A DNA stretch of 60,000 bases from Phoronis australis (Eukaryota; Phoronida; Phoronidae): assembly GCA_002633005.1 (NCBI GenBank), contig NMRA01000016.1, positions 1,589,860 to 1,649,859 on the forward strand. Reading direction: 5' to 3'. The notes under the pieces were generated by a model. That model had not been told where the DNA came from. It searched no databases and saw only the letters and a program-made list of their open reading frames with translations. Below, piece by piece: positions 12,801-27,800 of the stretch (positions within the stretch are counted from its first letter, which is position 1; each line of letters opens with the position of its first letter). A program made the translations under genes and the position numbers.

Positions 12801-15800
12801 CATGTTTCTGGAATAAATGGAAAGACCACAGTTTCAGTTATGTACTGGTGAGAGACTGCAGTCAGTTATGTTTCAGATTGTGGTCAAACACTACCAAGAG
12901 CGGTTAGTTTTTCGTTGTTCACTCACAATCCCCGCATTGATACACGGTAGTTTAACGCTTAGACTTAATTTGAAATTGCTGTACAGTATCTGTTTACTTA
13001 GGTCCAAGCTTTTGAACAGGCTTTATATCAAAACTGATGTCCAAGCTTTTGAACAGCCTGTATATCAAAGTTGATGTCCAAGCTTTTGAACAGGCTGTAT
13101 AATATCAAAATTGATACAATTCGTGATATTTACACCATGCATATGTTTCTACCCCAGTCCACCTCCCCAAAGGACTCTATTCAAGCCAGTGAGATGATCA
13201 CCATCACGCAGACGTCCAATGAAAGGTAGGGAACCTGTCGAGTGCGGAGCTATTGTGTTGCATGCGTTGCATAAACAGAATGGCAATATGCTACTGTCAA
13301 TGTGTCACTGAGGTTAAAGAGTAACACTGAAATAGCTTGCAACTTTCTGGTATCAGTTTGTTGTTGGCCTTCACCTCACAATTCCATTTCTGGTTTGTTA
13401 TTTCTTCTTCAGAAAAGTACGACAAATACAAATTACCTAGTATTCAGAAATTATTAAAATATGTACATATTGACCGCCACAAAGGCAAGCACCAAGTTTT
13501 AACATCATTTAGTCAGTTAGGTAGAAGAGTTCCTTTCCTGTGTGACACAGAACTCTGTGAAACTATGAACCTTGTTTTAAGCTGTTTAAGTAACGATATA
13601 GTACTTCATACTCATTTCTTTTTGTTTCTCTGGTAAAAAGTTGTGCAAGTTTCATTCAGCAAAATTACTGTTCACTGCAAAATGAGTTAAGAAAAAACAC
13701 AGTTTTTAGTTAGCTACCATCATTTAAATGTTTCTATAACCCAAATGTTAATCTGTATTGACTAAATTGTAGTCGGCAGGGGAAAGAATGCATGATTTTC
13801 TCATTTGTTCTGGTATATGTTCCAGGAAACGCATTGTGTAGGTCGTTTTACCGCCCACTCAGGTCATGAGTCTGTTCAGCTTTCACATTGAATCTAGAAA
13901 GACGAAATCCTAGCATGCATTCCTAGCTCCATCTGACTTGATGAACATGGATCGTTATGCTTTATCCTGCACGGCTCTGCATGTCTGGAATGGTTTGGCC
14001 TTTCATTTGGTGTCTCGGTTTTGACGGCAGCCTGCATGATCTGGAAAGTTGGTTTTTACTCAGTTGACTCCACTTCCTTATGGAATTGGCTTTATAGAAA
14101 TTAGTTTTCTGTTTGCAAATTAAGTCCATTCTGTTCACCTCAATTCTGGCAGTGTTGAACTCGATCTGATTTAGAAGTCTATGAAACTAGAGTTTGCAAA
14201 GTATGGTGCCTTTAGTTTGAACTTAATTTTAGTGGCTTAGACTGTAAGCTATTCATGTCTCTATTTGTGTGTGTATGGTTCTTGATGCACTTGTTGCCAT
14301 GGAGATGGCGTGTGATGGTTCTTGGTGCACTTGTTGCCATGGAGGTGGCATGTGATGGTTATTGGTGCATTTGTTGCCATGGAGATGGCATGTGATGGTT
14401 CTTGAGGCACTTGTTGCCATGGAGATGGCATGTGATGGTTCATGATGCACTTGTTGCCATGGAGATGGCATGTGATGGTTCGTGATGCACTTGTTGCCAT
14501 GGAGAGGGCATATGAGGCAGCTGTATACCTGAATCGTTTGTTAACAAAGTAAGGGATACAAATTAAAGAATTAATTCTTATTAGAATAGTAATGTGCACA
14601 CGTTTTGGGTAAATTAAATCCATTTTGAAGGGCAAGATCATGAACTTTGAAAGTTGAAAAGTCTTCTTCTGCCTTGCGCCTTACATGGCGTACAAAAGAC
14701 TTGGCAGCCTGTATTTATTCAATGGTTTTCGAGGCTTGTTTTCAATCTTTTATTTTTCTGTGGTGCTTGCATGTTCATACTCATGCCAAAACATTAGGTA
14801 TTGGTCCCATGCTTTCAATTCTGGTTTGCTCAAGTGGCAAGTAATGGTTTCATGTCTTCGAGTTATCTGTGATGTCACCGGATGTTTACGAGTCGACAAT
14901 TGGCCCACAGTGCATTTGGTAAAATGTCAGTAGCGGCGCAGATGAATTCCGTCGTCTTGTGACTGACAGCAACTAAGTGTGTTTTTGAGTTAGTCTTTTA
15001 GTTTTATAAGTGTAATTAATAGTAACTGTTGCGTGATTCGTTACAGGTTCCGTTTCTGTTTTGAGCTCAGCACGTTGAAGGACTCTGGGAGGGTGTATTT
15101 GTTTGCTCTTGAAGATCACGATGACCGTCTGGCATGGACAATGGCCATTGCTAAGGTAGCACATTAGCACTGTGCATATCAACAGGTGTTATGTACTGAT
15201 AGAATGTTGTGCTCACAGGAGACTTGTTGGAATGGTTGAGGCTGCGTAAATGGGGGAGGTTGGGACTAAACATTGGGGGGACTACACGCGTATAAAAGGC
15301 CTTTGGGATGTTCGGATAATTTTAACGTCACTATGCCAAGTACTTATCAATTACTTGTCATGCACAGAAACATTGGGGATATGCTGTTGCATTTAATGCC
15401 CTTCCAGACCATCTCCGTGACAACAGGAGGCGCAGAACTCCAGAGCTGATGTTGCCTGTAAACATCTGGCTCGACGACACGTGAGCAAGGCTTTTGTTAT
15501 CGCTTTTAGTAGCATGACCATATGTTGTACCAGCCTCGAGCTGTCAGCTACCATCGTTAAGTTCAGACCGTTGGGAGGAAGTCTGCGTGGAGGTGCGTCA
15601 ACGAGACAGCAGCTTAACATCGGACGAGGGAGAGGGGTCACTGTGCCAATCTTGGTTACTGGACAAATTCTCCAAATTGTTGCCAAGTTTAGTCTATTGC
15701 TCTTTTTAGAAGAATTCCATTGCACTACAGAACTATATGCGTGTGTTTATCCAAAATAATATGTTTTTCAACTGAAGGTAACTTTTGTCTTGAGTGTTTC

Positions 15801-18800
15801 ACATAAGAGCGCATCCATCCAAGCTTGGCTCATAGGGGCATACTGCTGTAACTTGGTATTCTGCTAGTCTTGAACTGGAGTTTTGTGTGTTTTTGTCCTG
15901 TCTTTGTACTTTAGGATTAATACATAGTTATATTAGTGTTGATATATACACAATGAATATCATTTTGTCACGCCCAGCTTCACTCGTGTAATATTTTTAA
16001 AACGTCCATTCTATGGTTTTATTTAAGTGTTTCACACATGTGTGTGGTATTGTTATGATGTGATAGAATAATTTTATGAATTTCAAGTAGTTAATACATT
16101 AAGAAAAAAATCTGTTACTGCTCCTCCACTACGTTCTTAGAGAATATTTAAATTTTCCTTTTCAGTCTTTCTGTCCTGATGGTGCGGTTGACTACATCAA
16201 GAAGTCCTTTGACAGGGCGGGCTATGTGTACATAAAGGAGGGCTTAAATGCCGTGAGTCGTGTGTAGTCACGTATAGAGAATCAAGCTTGTTGTGTGCAC
16301 AGGGCATCAAAAGTCGAGAGTCGCTCATATTCGTTTGTCAAGTTGCTTGGACATTTTCCATTAGGGTGTTACAAATTCAACCAAACGCTCACATTTTCTC
16401 TGTTGTGGCACACCGATTATAACTTTCCAGTTTAATTTGTGATACTGTGAAGGTTGGTGTTTGTATCTCTTCTGATGTTGCTGTACATTAATGGCGAATC
16501 TCAAAAATGATTGCAAGCCTTAAGAATTTGCTTGAATGACTGCTCAGAATATAATCATTTCATGATTGTCTTATTATTTACATTTAAAAATAATCAAGAA
16601 TTACAACTACGGTACGTGCTGTAGTATGACACATGGGGGAGTAACAATGATAGCTGCACTGTGCTAACAGTTTTGCCAAGGATGAGAAACTGTGCCCAGG
16701 TCTATTGTGACTTGCAGCTGATTAGCTAGTCAGAGTATATGTCAGTTGAGCTGGAGAATTGTTTTTCTACCCTGAGGTCATGACGTTATCACCAAGCAAG
16801 ATATTGTTCCTTGTTTCAGAAGTGGATTAAGTCCTGGATTCAACTTCACATGGAATCTCGCATGCTTTACATGTTTGATGAGGTATGTAATGCTCCCATT
16901 GTCTTCTCTTGTTCAGATTTTTGGAGATTTTCTCCACATGTATCGTTATGTAGAAGTTTTTTGGGTGACTGTTCATATTGCTCTCACTGTTTATTTGTTC
17001 TAGGGCACCTGTGAATTTGAAGAAATCGATCTTCGCAAAGTCACCAAGATTCGTGAGTATTGGTTATAGTATTATATTAATTATGGAATAGAATCATTCA
17101 AAACACCCTAATAACTTGTTGGGTCATATTTCGGTAACTGATAAGTGAACATTTGGTTTCTTTGAAGTTGTCTATCTGTCAGTTTGTGAACCTCAAAGTG
17201 AACTGGATGTTTTTCTAAACATTTCATTGGCTGACACATTAAGCTTGACTTTGTCCAATGACCGCAAGCTTTTGATTCTTCCTCTTAGGTGACATGCAAT
17301 TAGTATCCACTGAAAAGAATGTTATCACTTTCTTGTTCCTTGATCTTTCAGAGGCAGTTGATTCAGTAGATCAAGGACACGTGTTTGTTGTTTATTTACC
17401 TGGGAGGTAAGATGAGCTTGACCTTTTCTAGTGAAAGCATAAATCCCTGAGCCTCATTGAGCCAATTGGTAGCTCTGGTTTCTGTAGCTTCGGTGTTTGA
17501 GATTCTTGCTACTTCCCTGGATAAGATGCAGGGTACTTACTAGCAACCCTGGCTGATAATAATTTTATGTAGCTTATCTAGTGGAGCAATGCAATGTAAG
17601 TTTATGGCGGATCTTATCGACTTGTCCGTTTATTTAGCCAAATATCTACAAAGTTGGTAACCTTTGCTATCATTTGTTACATATTGTATATAATATCTGT
17701 TAGTATCAATGTTACTTTTTAAATGATTTATCCAGTACACTATTTTCATGCTGCATTTCAATCTGTCCTAGTTAATATGCTATTGTCCTCTAATTGTCCA
17801 AAATTTGTCATTAGGAACATCACAAAGCTAAATTTGACTGCATGATGATTCTGATATTGAAAGTCATAACAAAATTTACGTGTATATTTTAGGTGGCTGT
17901 ACATTCAAGCTGACGTCCAAAAAGAAACAGAGTCTTGGCTGAATGATTTAAACACAGTTGCTACGGTAATTTTACTAAAATTAAACAACCAGTTTTTTAT
18001 AAGTGTAAACCATTTGAATAGTAAGACTTAATTGTGAATTTTCACGTGACTTTTTCTGCACACACCAAAAGTGATCTAACAAAGTGGCCTGAAATTCTCA
18101 TTATAACAACAGGGGGTGGATGGAACTCACAAAGAGGCAGTTAGCTGTAAAGATGAGTTGTGACTGGTCATTGCTTATTACGACTGGGGAAATGGAGTTT
18201 TTTGTCCAGTCAGTGTTTGTGTGAATTGTATGTCTCTACTGTTTCTGCATGTCAAAGCAGCGCTGTCGGTTGTTTTGGGAGTGCATGTCTGTTTATTGGT
18301 GTATTAAATTAGATTTCCTCTACCGTTTTTTGTACACAAGCGATATCTGACTTACAGCTAATTATAATTTTAGTCAGTTTGGGACGTGAAAAAATGTTGT
18401 GAGATGTCATTTATTTTGTAACATTTGAGGATCTTTCCATGATGACATGAGAGGCCAAATGTGTGTGCAACGGTATGTATAAACCAAAAATTTTTAATGT
18501 GCAACTGAAAATATTAAAGCAGAAATTCTTATCACAAATTTACTTGGTAAGTTATTAGGGCAAGTGATCATTTATCTTCTATTTTCTGTCATTTGACAGC
18601 ATGCAAAAATGATACAATCGCATTGTGAAATACATACATTAGAGCAAGTCAGACAAAACTTCCACACATTTAACAATTATTCAACATTGATGTATGAGCC
18701 TCTGTTTCGGAGGTATGTCGTTGGATGGTTGTACTGTCCACCCTATGATTGGGCGTTAGCTGACTAAATTCAGTTATCTGGCCTAAAATGAGCTTATATT

Positions 18801-21800
18801 TGTTCTTAGTTTTTCTACTGAAATGAGATTAGGCACCACTTCTCCTCATATCTTAATTCAATGGGCTCACTTCCTGTCTGAGGTATGTCTTTGATCACTG
18901 ATATTGTCTTGTTAGCCAATAACCACAAACCATTGTCATGTCATTTCATCATTCTGGTATTTCAGTCAACAAGCCAGTCACTCTCTGATCAACAATTGAC
19001 TGCCGAGAATATTCCAGTCTTGGTCGACAAATGTATCAACTTCATATATACTCATGGTAAGCCAGAAGCCCTCCCCCCCTTCCATGAAATGTATTGCAAA
19101 CTTCAGTTAATTAGACTGTTAGCACAAGTCAAGTTAATTTCATAATCTCACGGTTAGAAATCATTTATCAGTGTATACTGCAAGGTTTAAAGGGTCGTAT
19201 TGCAGTATGAATTCTCCGTTAAGTCAAAAATGTTAGATCATTTTGTTTCATTTGACAAAGTCATTTGAGACTTGCAGTTTCTTATCACTAGAGTTTGGAG
19301 TCTAATCTTTTTATTTCTGCATCGAACTCAAAAATACTTTTGACATCCTCTGTTCTCCTTTCATACAAAATCAAGGTAATTATCTATTAGTCTGTGCTTG
19401 AGTACGTTATGGACTACGTCAGTGTGTGTACAGTTCAAATTTGCACCTGATGACCTCTATACTCAAGCTAAAAACTTCTGTAAAAGTTTGATATTATGAG
19501 TGAAAACTCAAGATTATGAGTTCAGACTCGAACTTGTAGCTTGGCATTGTAGGTTTAATGCTGGGATCGTCAAGTGCAAAATATGAGTACACGGTTGTCC
19601 ACGTAAACGCTGATATTTCCGTGAACAGAATATTCAAGTAATAAACTCTTGAGTTTGAAAGTGAAATTGGTGAAAAATGAAATAACTAAATTTTAGTCTT
19701 GAAATTTTTATTTCTTGAAAATGACTAGGTAAAAGGTGAGACTTCAGTTGATTTTTCTCTATCAACACTGTGGCAAGCAGTATCTGTTACTGCAGATATG
19801 ATAGTTTGGACTATATTTTCCAGGCATGACAATAGAGGGCATTTACAGACATAATGGACAGCACTCCAAAGTGACAGCTCTTCTTCAAGCGTTTGCTCAA
19901 GGTAAGTCCCACTGATCATCATAAATGTGGCATTCAAATTTCCGGTGTTACAACTGTGCTTTGCTCAATATTGTAATTGTATAGGACCCATCGGACAACA
20001 ATACCCAGAGTTACGCTTCCTCCCCACCATTTTAGTAAAAATGTGACAGAGTGGTGATGTCACTGACTGTACCTTCCTGATAGTCCTGGTAGAAACAAAG
20101 AAGTACACATTGGGTGCATTCTGTAGACACAAAACCATGTGTAGGAAAGTGATTAAAGCGATATATATTTAACTTGGTCAATGAGGCTTTAAGCTGAATG
20201 CAGCAGAGCGAGGTAATCTAATGTGAAATAATTTGCTGGGCATGCATATCAAACACTAGCGTCTACCTGGACTCTGTTGCAATTAGATATTTATTACTTA
20301 TTTGTTGTCCAGATGCCCGTGCTGTGGTGTTAAAGTTGGAGGATTATGGAGTGCATGATGTGGCCAACAGTTTAAAAAGATTCTTCAGACAGGGCCTGAC
20401 CGATCCACTTCTTACCAAGGAACTCTACTCACAGTGGTTAGATACTGCGGGTGAGTCAGTCGCATAATACGCCATAAGATGTTTTGAGCGAGAACTGGGA
20501 TAAGAATGCGTTACACTGCTGTTTAGCTGTCTAAATTTAAAACTAGGACACTTACCTCTGCAAAAATAATCTCAATTTTTTTACTGTCATTTTCGTTTCC
20601 AATGCCGTTGTGCTTCAGAAAGTCCTAGAGATGGTCAGCTTTTCTGAAATTGGATTATTTCAAGTCAGTGGCAAGTTAACAGTAAACTGCAACTGAATGT
20701 TGAAGTCAATGCTGTTTTGGCACATTTTTAAATTTAGTTTGATAAACTAATTAGCATATTTCTTACAAGAAAAGGTCAGCTGTAGGAGCTGTGGTTCTTC
20801 ATTGCAGATGGAACATTTTAGTTTTTATCTCAAACTTTTTGGTGGATTCTAGATTTTTGGTGAGTATTTGCCACAAGTTGTCGTCAAACGCTCATTTCCA
20901 ATATTTCAGCACAGAGATGGGTATCAAATCATTGGTATTGATATGAAACACTCCTCAATGTGCTGGAGGCCTGTATTAGAGTTATTAACCCTGTGTGGCT
21001 GGAGACCAGTATAGCCTTGTGTGGCTAAAGGTCAGTTTTAGAGTTACTAGCCTGATGTGGCTACCCTGCCATTGTCTTTCTGGTGGGGTCATCTGTTCTG
21101 TCTACCTTGGTCAGACCTTGGCCTGCCGTTTAATGTTTGTACTGGAAATCAAATGTGAAATTATTTTTGACATTTTACAATCTAATTTAGCGCAAAGTCA
21201 AGATAAAATCATTTTCTGTGCTTGAATATGTTATCAATGGTTTATGCTGGCGAGTGTAAAGTCCAACTTTGCACTGGATGACCCCTATATTCGAGCCTCA
21301 AACTCGAGTAAAATCTCAAGATTTTATATTCGGACTGGAACTTGTAGCTGTAATGCTGGGGTCATCAAGTGTAAATTAAGAGGACGCAGACATCCACGTA
21401 AACCATAATATGCTCGAGCGCAGAATAATCAACACTTATGTCGAACTCAAACAAAAGTAGAATGGAAATGTCGAAAATAATCTCAAATTCGATTTTAAGT
21501 ACCAAGAGGCGACCCCGGGCCCTGGTGTGGGTGACTCGAGCTTGGTGGTAAATATGCTGACTACATATTGTTTGTCCAGGTATGGTGGACCATGACGTAA
21601 AGATGCGCTGGTACAAACACCTGGTGGACAAACTACCTGAGGTGAACAAGTGCACGCTGAAGAAGCTAATACTTCACCTCAAAAAGTAAGTCTCAAAGTG
21701 CAGTCTTGTTTTTGCGCATTGGCATTACCTAGTAAGTTGTTTTTGAACTTGTATGTTAACCTCAAATTAACTCTGTCAGTGATTTTTGCACCTAAGATGA

Positions 21801-24800
21801 CTTGTAAGCAATTTTTTCACAGATATAATTATTATGCGTTTTATTGCAACTGTACTCTTGTGCCCATCAAGTATTAACTTCAATGCAGCATTTTAAAGTA
21901 ATAAATCATGTGCTTTACCGTAGTTTCAGCACATGATGTAACTTTAATTTCAATACAAGAAATATGCAGCTATATAATACAAGTGCATCGAATTATGTCT
22001 GAAGTTGATAATATCCAGGAAAAAAATCAACGTTCAGGTATGGTCTCCCAAAGCAGTCAGCACACTCCATTTTTCTCAGTTAAGGAATTTGCATTATTTC
22101 CTAAATTAAACATGCATATTAATGAAATAAAAATTTTCACTCTAGGGATTTATGACAGTGGAGAAACATTGTTGACCACTAGAACTTTGACCCTATTGCA
22201 AAAAGTGTATAGCCCAACTGGAGTGAATTTACATCATGGAACTAAGTGTACGGTTGATGAATGAGCAATTAATGAAATTCTGATTAAAGAAGCGCAGTGT
22301 GAAATATTTCGTGTAGAGTATTTTCTCAACAATTGTAAATTGATGATTACAGCATTGAAGCTACTAGTTTGAACTTGAAATCTGAATTTTACTGGAGTTT
22401 GTAGCTACAGTCAAGGGTTCATTCGGACTACATTACTCACTTGCGTAATATGCAATATACTCGACCACAGAGTAATAGATGATTATCGTGTGTTTGTATT
22501 AGGAGAAGGGAATATATCAATTGAAAGTATTGGGAGTTTGGTTTTGAGTAAAAGGATTGTACACTGAGCCCAGAACTGTTCGTACTTGTTCTCATTTTCG
22601 TCATTTTACGAGATATAGGTTGATGCAAGTCTGAAATATTTGTTGACAACTTCAGTCTGACATTGATATCATGGCAATGCAGCTTATTTAACATCCAAGT
22701 ACAGTATAAGCAAAAGTAATCAGACAAAATAGCGCTTTCCAATTGTGATGGCTAATTCGGAGAACTGCAAAAATTACTGGTCATAACTACTAGCATGGAC
22801 GGGCTCCCTTGCAAACTTTGCTGTTAATCCCCTTTCATTCTCGGTCATGAACGAAGACTACGCTGACGACGAATTTAGCTTCCTCCTAGCCATGATGACG
22901 GGAATCTGAATCATTCCTTTAGTACTTTTGGCTTGTACTGTGACAACTGGCTTTTATCAGCTTCTGTTGTGTGGTTTCAGTATCTCTGACCAGAATTCTG
23001 AGAACAAGATGACCATCGTCAACTTGGCCTCCATCTTTGGTCCAGCTCTCATGACACTCGATTGTGTAAGTCAACAGTTTCTACAACTTAAAAGGAAGGA
23101 TTATTTGGCAAATGAATTGGATTAAACTTACAATTAGTGTTCAGTTTGACCGTAAGTGTTAACGTTTGTGGCGCCACTTTCCAATTCATGAAGTATCTAA
23201 CTACAAATCATCTCGATTATGAAGACTTTTTGTTGCATATTGTTGCTTGCCTTTATGACTTTTTGTGAGGAAATCTGCAGTTCAACAAATGTGACATTAA
23301 TATGAGGGAAATATTGGTTATTCTTTAGCCAAAGGATAGTATGCTGATGAAGGATAAGCCGTTTTTTTTTTTGTTAACTGATAGACTGGAAACAAAAATC
23401 TGTTAACTAGCAAGGAATCATCCATAGGATAAGGTCCTGTCAAGATTGCAAATGTCTCACTAGCGCCACCTAGTGAATGTCACGCCTCCTATTGCTCTTT
23501 CACAGGACCAGGATGCTGCACGCTCCACTGGGTTTGATACTACAAAGTATGAGATTACAACAATTGTTGACATGATACAGTATAATACCTGGCTGTTTGA
23601 GGTATGTTTACATGCTGGACCATATGAACGCTTTTTGTAACCATGTTGACGTGGTTGAACAATTAGATTTCTGTCTCTCCAGATAGCTGTTTTTACAATA
23701 AATGTTGTGAGATTCATTTTGGAACCAAAGAACCATACCTTGATGTGGTTAGTGTGCATCCGTTTTGTCCAAGGACTTGATTTACCACCGGGTACGCCCT
23801 CTATCCATGAGATGTGGACGATACGACTGTGTACACTTACCACTTCAATGTGCGATTCTTTAGTTCTGAAAAGGATCTTCACTTAAAGTGTTTTCGTCAC
23901 TTAAATGGAACCCAGTAATACATCGTCTCATTGTGAGATTCGGTTTGTTTTCCTTGTCTTTATAGGAATAGACTGTCTTTAATTCCTGTTGATAGTATTG
24001 AAATCAATGTAATATGGAGTTGGTATCTCACAATCCATAATATTTTAAAATTAAGATTTCCTAGTTCACTTGCCTTCTGTGTCAAAATATATTGGGACAT
24101 GTACCTTTGATTTTAGGTGGAGGATGCGGAACTTGACAAGGAAAGAAAGATTCAAGAGGCCCTGGAGAAGATGAAGAATGCTCAGTCTCAGAAGGTGCAG
24201 GCTGGCGAGTTCATAATGGGTGTCTACATGAATGACCGGCAGGGCAAGTGCTTGAACATCAAGGTATGGTCCCACTCAACGGCCAGTGTTCACTGAGCTA
24301 TGATGTATTAAGGGGTAAAGTTAATGTCTTTTGTACAGCAGTGTCTTTATAGAAAATGCAAATCCTCAATTTTCTTGTTGGGATGTTTCACCTTTTATTA
24401 CCGGTCCGTTGTCTCTTATTAACTGCTATACACAACAATACTGAGGGCACGTTTTCAGCCCAGCAATGAAGTTCCCCTGGATCATGATTCTGTTTACACT
24501 TTCACTAGGCTAGCTCAGTGACCGACTGTGTGTTCAACTGCAAGTGGGGTCATCGACCCTAAGTGAAATTCTATAATTTATCACTATATTGTGATATGGA
24601 CAGGCCGATCATGCCAAAACTAAGTGGCCGCACATCTTATCCAATGGTGGAATTACTTTGACACTTGTCATGATGTCGTCACTTGGTTATTTTTTTGGAC
24701 CTTCAAAAAATCTTGAAATGTCTTTATGCTCAATCTCATGTCCTGGGATATAGGTCACAGACATGACATTTTGGCTGATTGATCACAAAACATGAGGTGC

Positions 24801-27800
24801 TCGCGATCTGGACTTGCTATGACGTCACTCTAAACTTGAAGTGTTCCAATGTCTTGCTGAGTGTCCATCGGTGGTCACACCTGTATTTTTAGCAAGTTTC
24901 ACTAGAAAACCGTTGCACCCGCTCACTTTAATGCCCTGGGCTGGAAGCTCAAATTTCAGGGTAAAAATTGTACTGAGTTTGGATATTAAATAAAACATAA
25001 TACAACATTTTGGAGAAATCAGATGTCCTTGAAATATAAGAATTGCCTTTTCAACCCAGCCTTGTGTGGATACCAAAAAAGCGTCCGCGTGTTCTTCAAT
25101 GATGTGTTTATTCAAGGATTCTACTTCTGGGTATGTTCCCCACTCGTTAAACAAAGCCAAATTTTGGTGCACACGTTGCTTCTAAGTCTTAGCCATGCAA
25201 ACTGGGCCGGTTTAGGAAATGTTAAAATTTTTCGTGGACATTGTCGAAGATATATGAGCTTTTGTAAGGAATTCTGTTTTGATTTCATATGGTGGTAGAC
25301 TTATAACACAACGTAAACATTAAAAATACAGTCAAGCCTTAGGGTAGGCGTTAGTGTTGAATGCTGGTGTTGACCCAAAAAGTAACCAATGATTAGGAAA
25401 CATTCCAAAACTCTTCAAGAACAGGTGTTTGAGTGCTGTGATGTTGTTTTACAAGTTTAACGGTTGTCCAGCTGTTGCTGCCCTCTGCCATTCTCCTTTA
25501 GCTTTATTCGTTTTGTTTTTAAGACTGTCATGCTTTCAGCATTTTGTTAATTACTGTAGCTTCAATTATTAAAAGGACTTTATTGCCTTTATGGCCAAAA
25601 ATGCACATTTGATATAATTATTTTTGAATGGGATATACTAAAGTTATTAGCTTTGGTTGTAGCTGTAAAGCAACAGAATCCATTAAGTTTTATGATTTTC
25701 TTTACATATCACCAATTCTTGCTGTTATTTGCCAGACATTTGCTGTAATCAAGACCTGTGACGTTATCAATGAAATACACTTGCCTTAAAATGTTTTCAT
25801 TTGCCAAGGTATTTAGTTCCGTCTGCACAGTGTTAGGCTGTGATCATGGAGGTTGCAGTTTTGACTCCAAACTGAGGCTTATTTCATTAAGGGCATGTTG
25901 TGCTAAACACTGTCAGTGTAAAATGTTCTTTCCTGTTTCAAATTCCTTTTGTAATTCAGGTTCCGGGGTACATGACTGCGGAAGAACTCGTACTTCAGGT
26001 CTCCGCTTCTGAAGAGTTCAACCCCAACAGATATGCAGTGTTCGAAGTGATATGCCAGGGAGAGTTAGGTAATAGTTGACTGAGTACGCAACAAGGGGTT
26101 TAAGAAGGAAAGGAATCTGGTCTGAACATTCGAATCTGGGTGTTAATTTTACAATGTCTTTATATGATTGACAAGGGCGCCATTTTGAAAAGTGTTTATG
26201 AATTAAGTGACTGTGTGTTATGGCTATAGGCCGTCTGAAAAAATTATGGAAACTTTAAATTTGATATCGAAACAAACTGCTTTCAACTTTTGTTCACACA
26301 ACCCGTTTTGGTTGATATGATTTTATATCAGACTCACCGTCTGGTACATTACACGTTTCATGGAAAAAATCTTTCGGCCATTTTTCATCGCTCAGTGATA
26401 AGAAATTATGACATCTCCATTGATATCATATCATACCATTCAGTTTTTGGTCATGGTTGAATTGATAAGTTGTGATTGGCAATGTACGGCGGTTAGTAGT
26501 TTTGTCCAAAAACAGGTTGGGAAAGTCTATCCTGATTTTGCAATTCATACTATGAGTCTCGGGAGACAAAATGAATACATTGGCTCAGTAAAAAATTAGC
26601 TTTTTATCAGGAAAATGATTGAATTGCCTCCATTTTTGACAACCTGTCATTGCTGGTGTCTTCATCTGTGTGCATTTTGTGCCGTTGACACTGACCAAGA
26701 CGTCAGTGACCACCAGTTGTAGAATATTTATGTCAGAGGTGATAATGAATTTCGTGTTGATGAATACCTTCGGTTGGTTTTTATCTCTCAGCATGCTCAC
26801 TCAACACATGCGACGAAAATTAAACCTGCGCTGTTGCATGATTTTTATGAAAATCTGTATATAAGGGAGATACTGTGGTAAAATCTCACTAATTTTGGAC
26901 AAAAACAATTACCAAAATTATGCTTTTTCATTTTTCAAGGGCTTCCGGTGCTGTTGTGAATGCCCAAAGTTTTTCCAAATAATGTCTGACTGTAGCTGTG
27001 GCAGAAAACTTGGAACTTGGCATTAAAGCTAGTGCTAGTGGAAAAAAATGAGAAAACAGAATAAATATTTCACTCATCCACCTTACTGAGATTTTTCTGT
27101 TCTGCGGAATTTTATTGACTGTTGGAGAGGGCAGAGCTGATAGTGCGGGAGGACAATGAAGTGGATGCCTGCAGTAAACGTGACTAACATAGATCTACAT
27201 GTATCTGTTAAACTGTAGAACGACCACTTAACGACCATGAAAAGGTGCTGGACGTGACGTTGAGTTGGAGCTCATGGGATGAGGAGTTTCGAAAGGAGAA
27301 CTACTTGTGCATCAAACACAACTACGTACAGCTGAAGGTTGATACTGTAGTAAGTAACAACAACAGATATGTAGTTTTCAAATAAGAAATGCTGGTGTAT
27401 AAACACAACTGTTACTGACTTTCTTAAAACTCTGACAGAGTGATACTTTAATATTCTGGCATCATGCCATGTGATAAAATAACCGAGTTAGTTGACAAGC
27501 TTACATTAATTTGACATTATTGGGTTTGGCCTCTAATTCCTTTTGTCATCTGCACTACTCCGTTTTCTCAATTCTCTGTGATTTTTATTTCAGATCAGTC
27601 CTCATCTCTCTTCATTCAGTGAGCTCAAGTTCAGCAACAAGAAGAATTTCAAAAAGTTTTTCTTCCAGTTCAGCCAATCGAAGCTAAGCTACTTCAAAGA
27701 TTCCAAGGTGGGTACTGTCCTGATGAAGATGGTATGCTTGTACTGAAACATCCAGCATTTCAGATTTTTTTATGTTGTGCTGTTGTCTGTGAGGCACAAA

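Larger units (their letters stand above)
11358..13157. other. ARAP intron around the duplicated exon
   Basis: Apart from copy B, this interval has a patch of repeated ggacgccc / ggacaccc words at about 11405-11530, a 21-bp tandem repeat at 12555 and a 37-bp tandem repeat at 13002. The 92-codon open frame over 11368-11646 is made from those words. Confidence 0.6.
21686..22980. other. ARAP intron with two short transposons
   Basis: Holds a degraded Family C copy (about 22330-22575) and a Family D MITE (22701-22941). The 118-codon open frame at 21908-22264 has no domain I recognise. Confidence 0.5.

Noticed and set aside
14253-14641. Minus-strand open frames (72 and 126 codons) with a repeated HGNKC-type peptide
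   Set aside because: They are translations of the 40-bp minisatellite, which shifts frame every unit.
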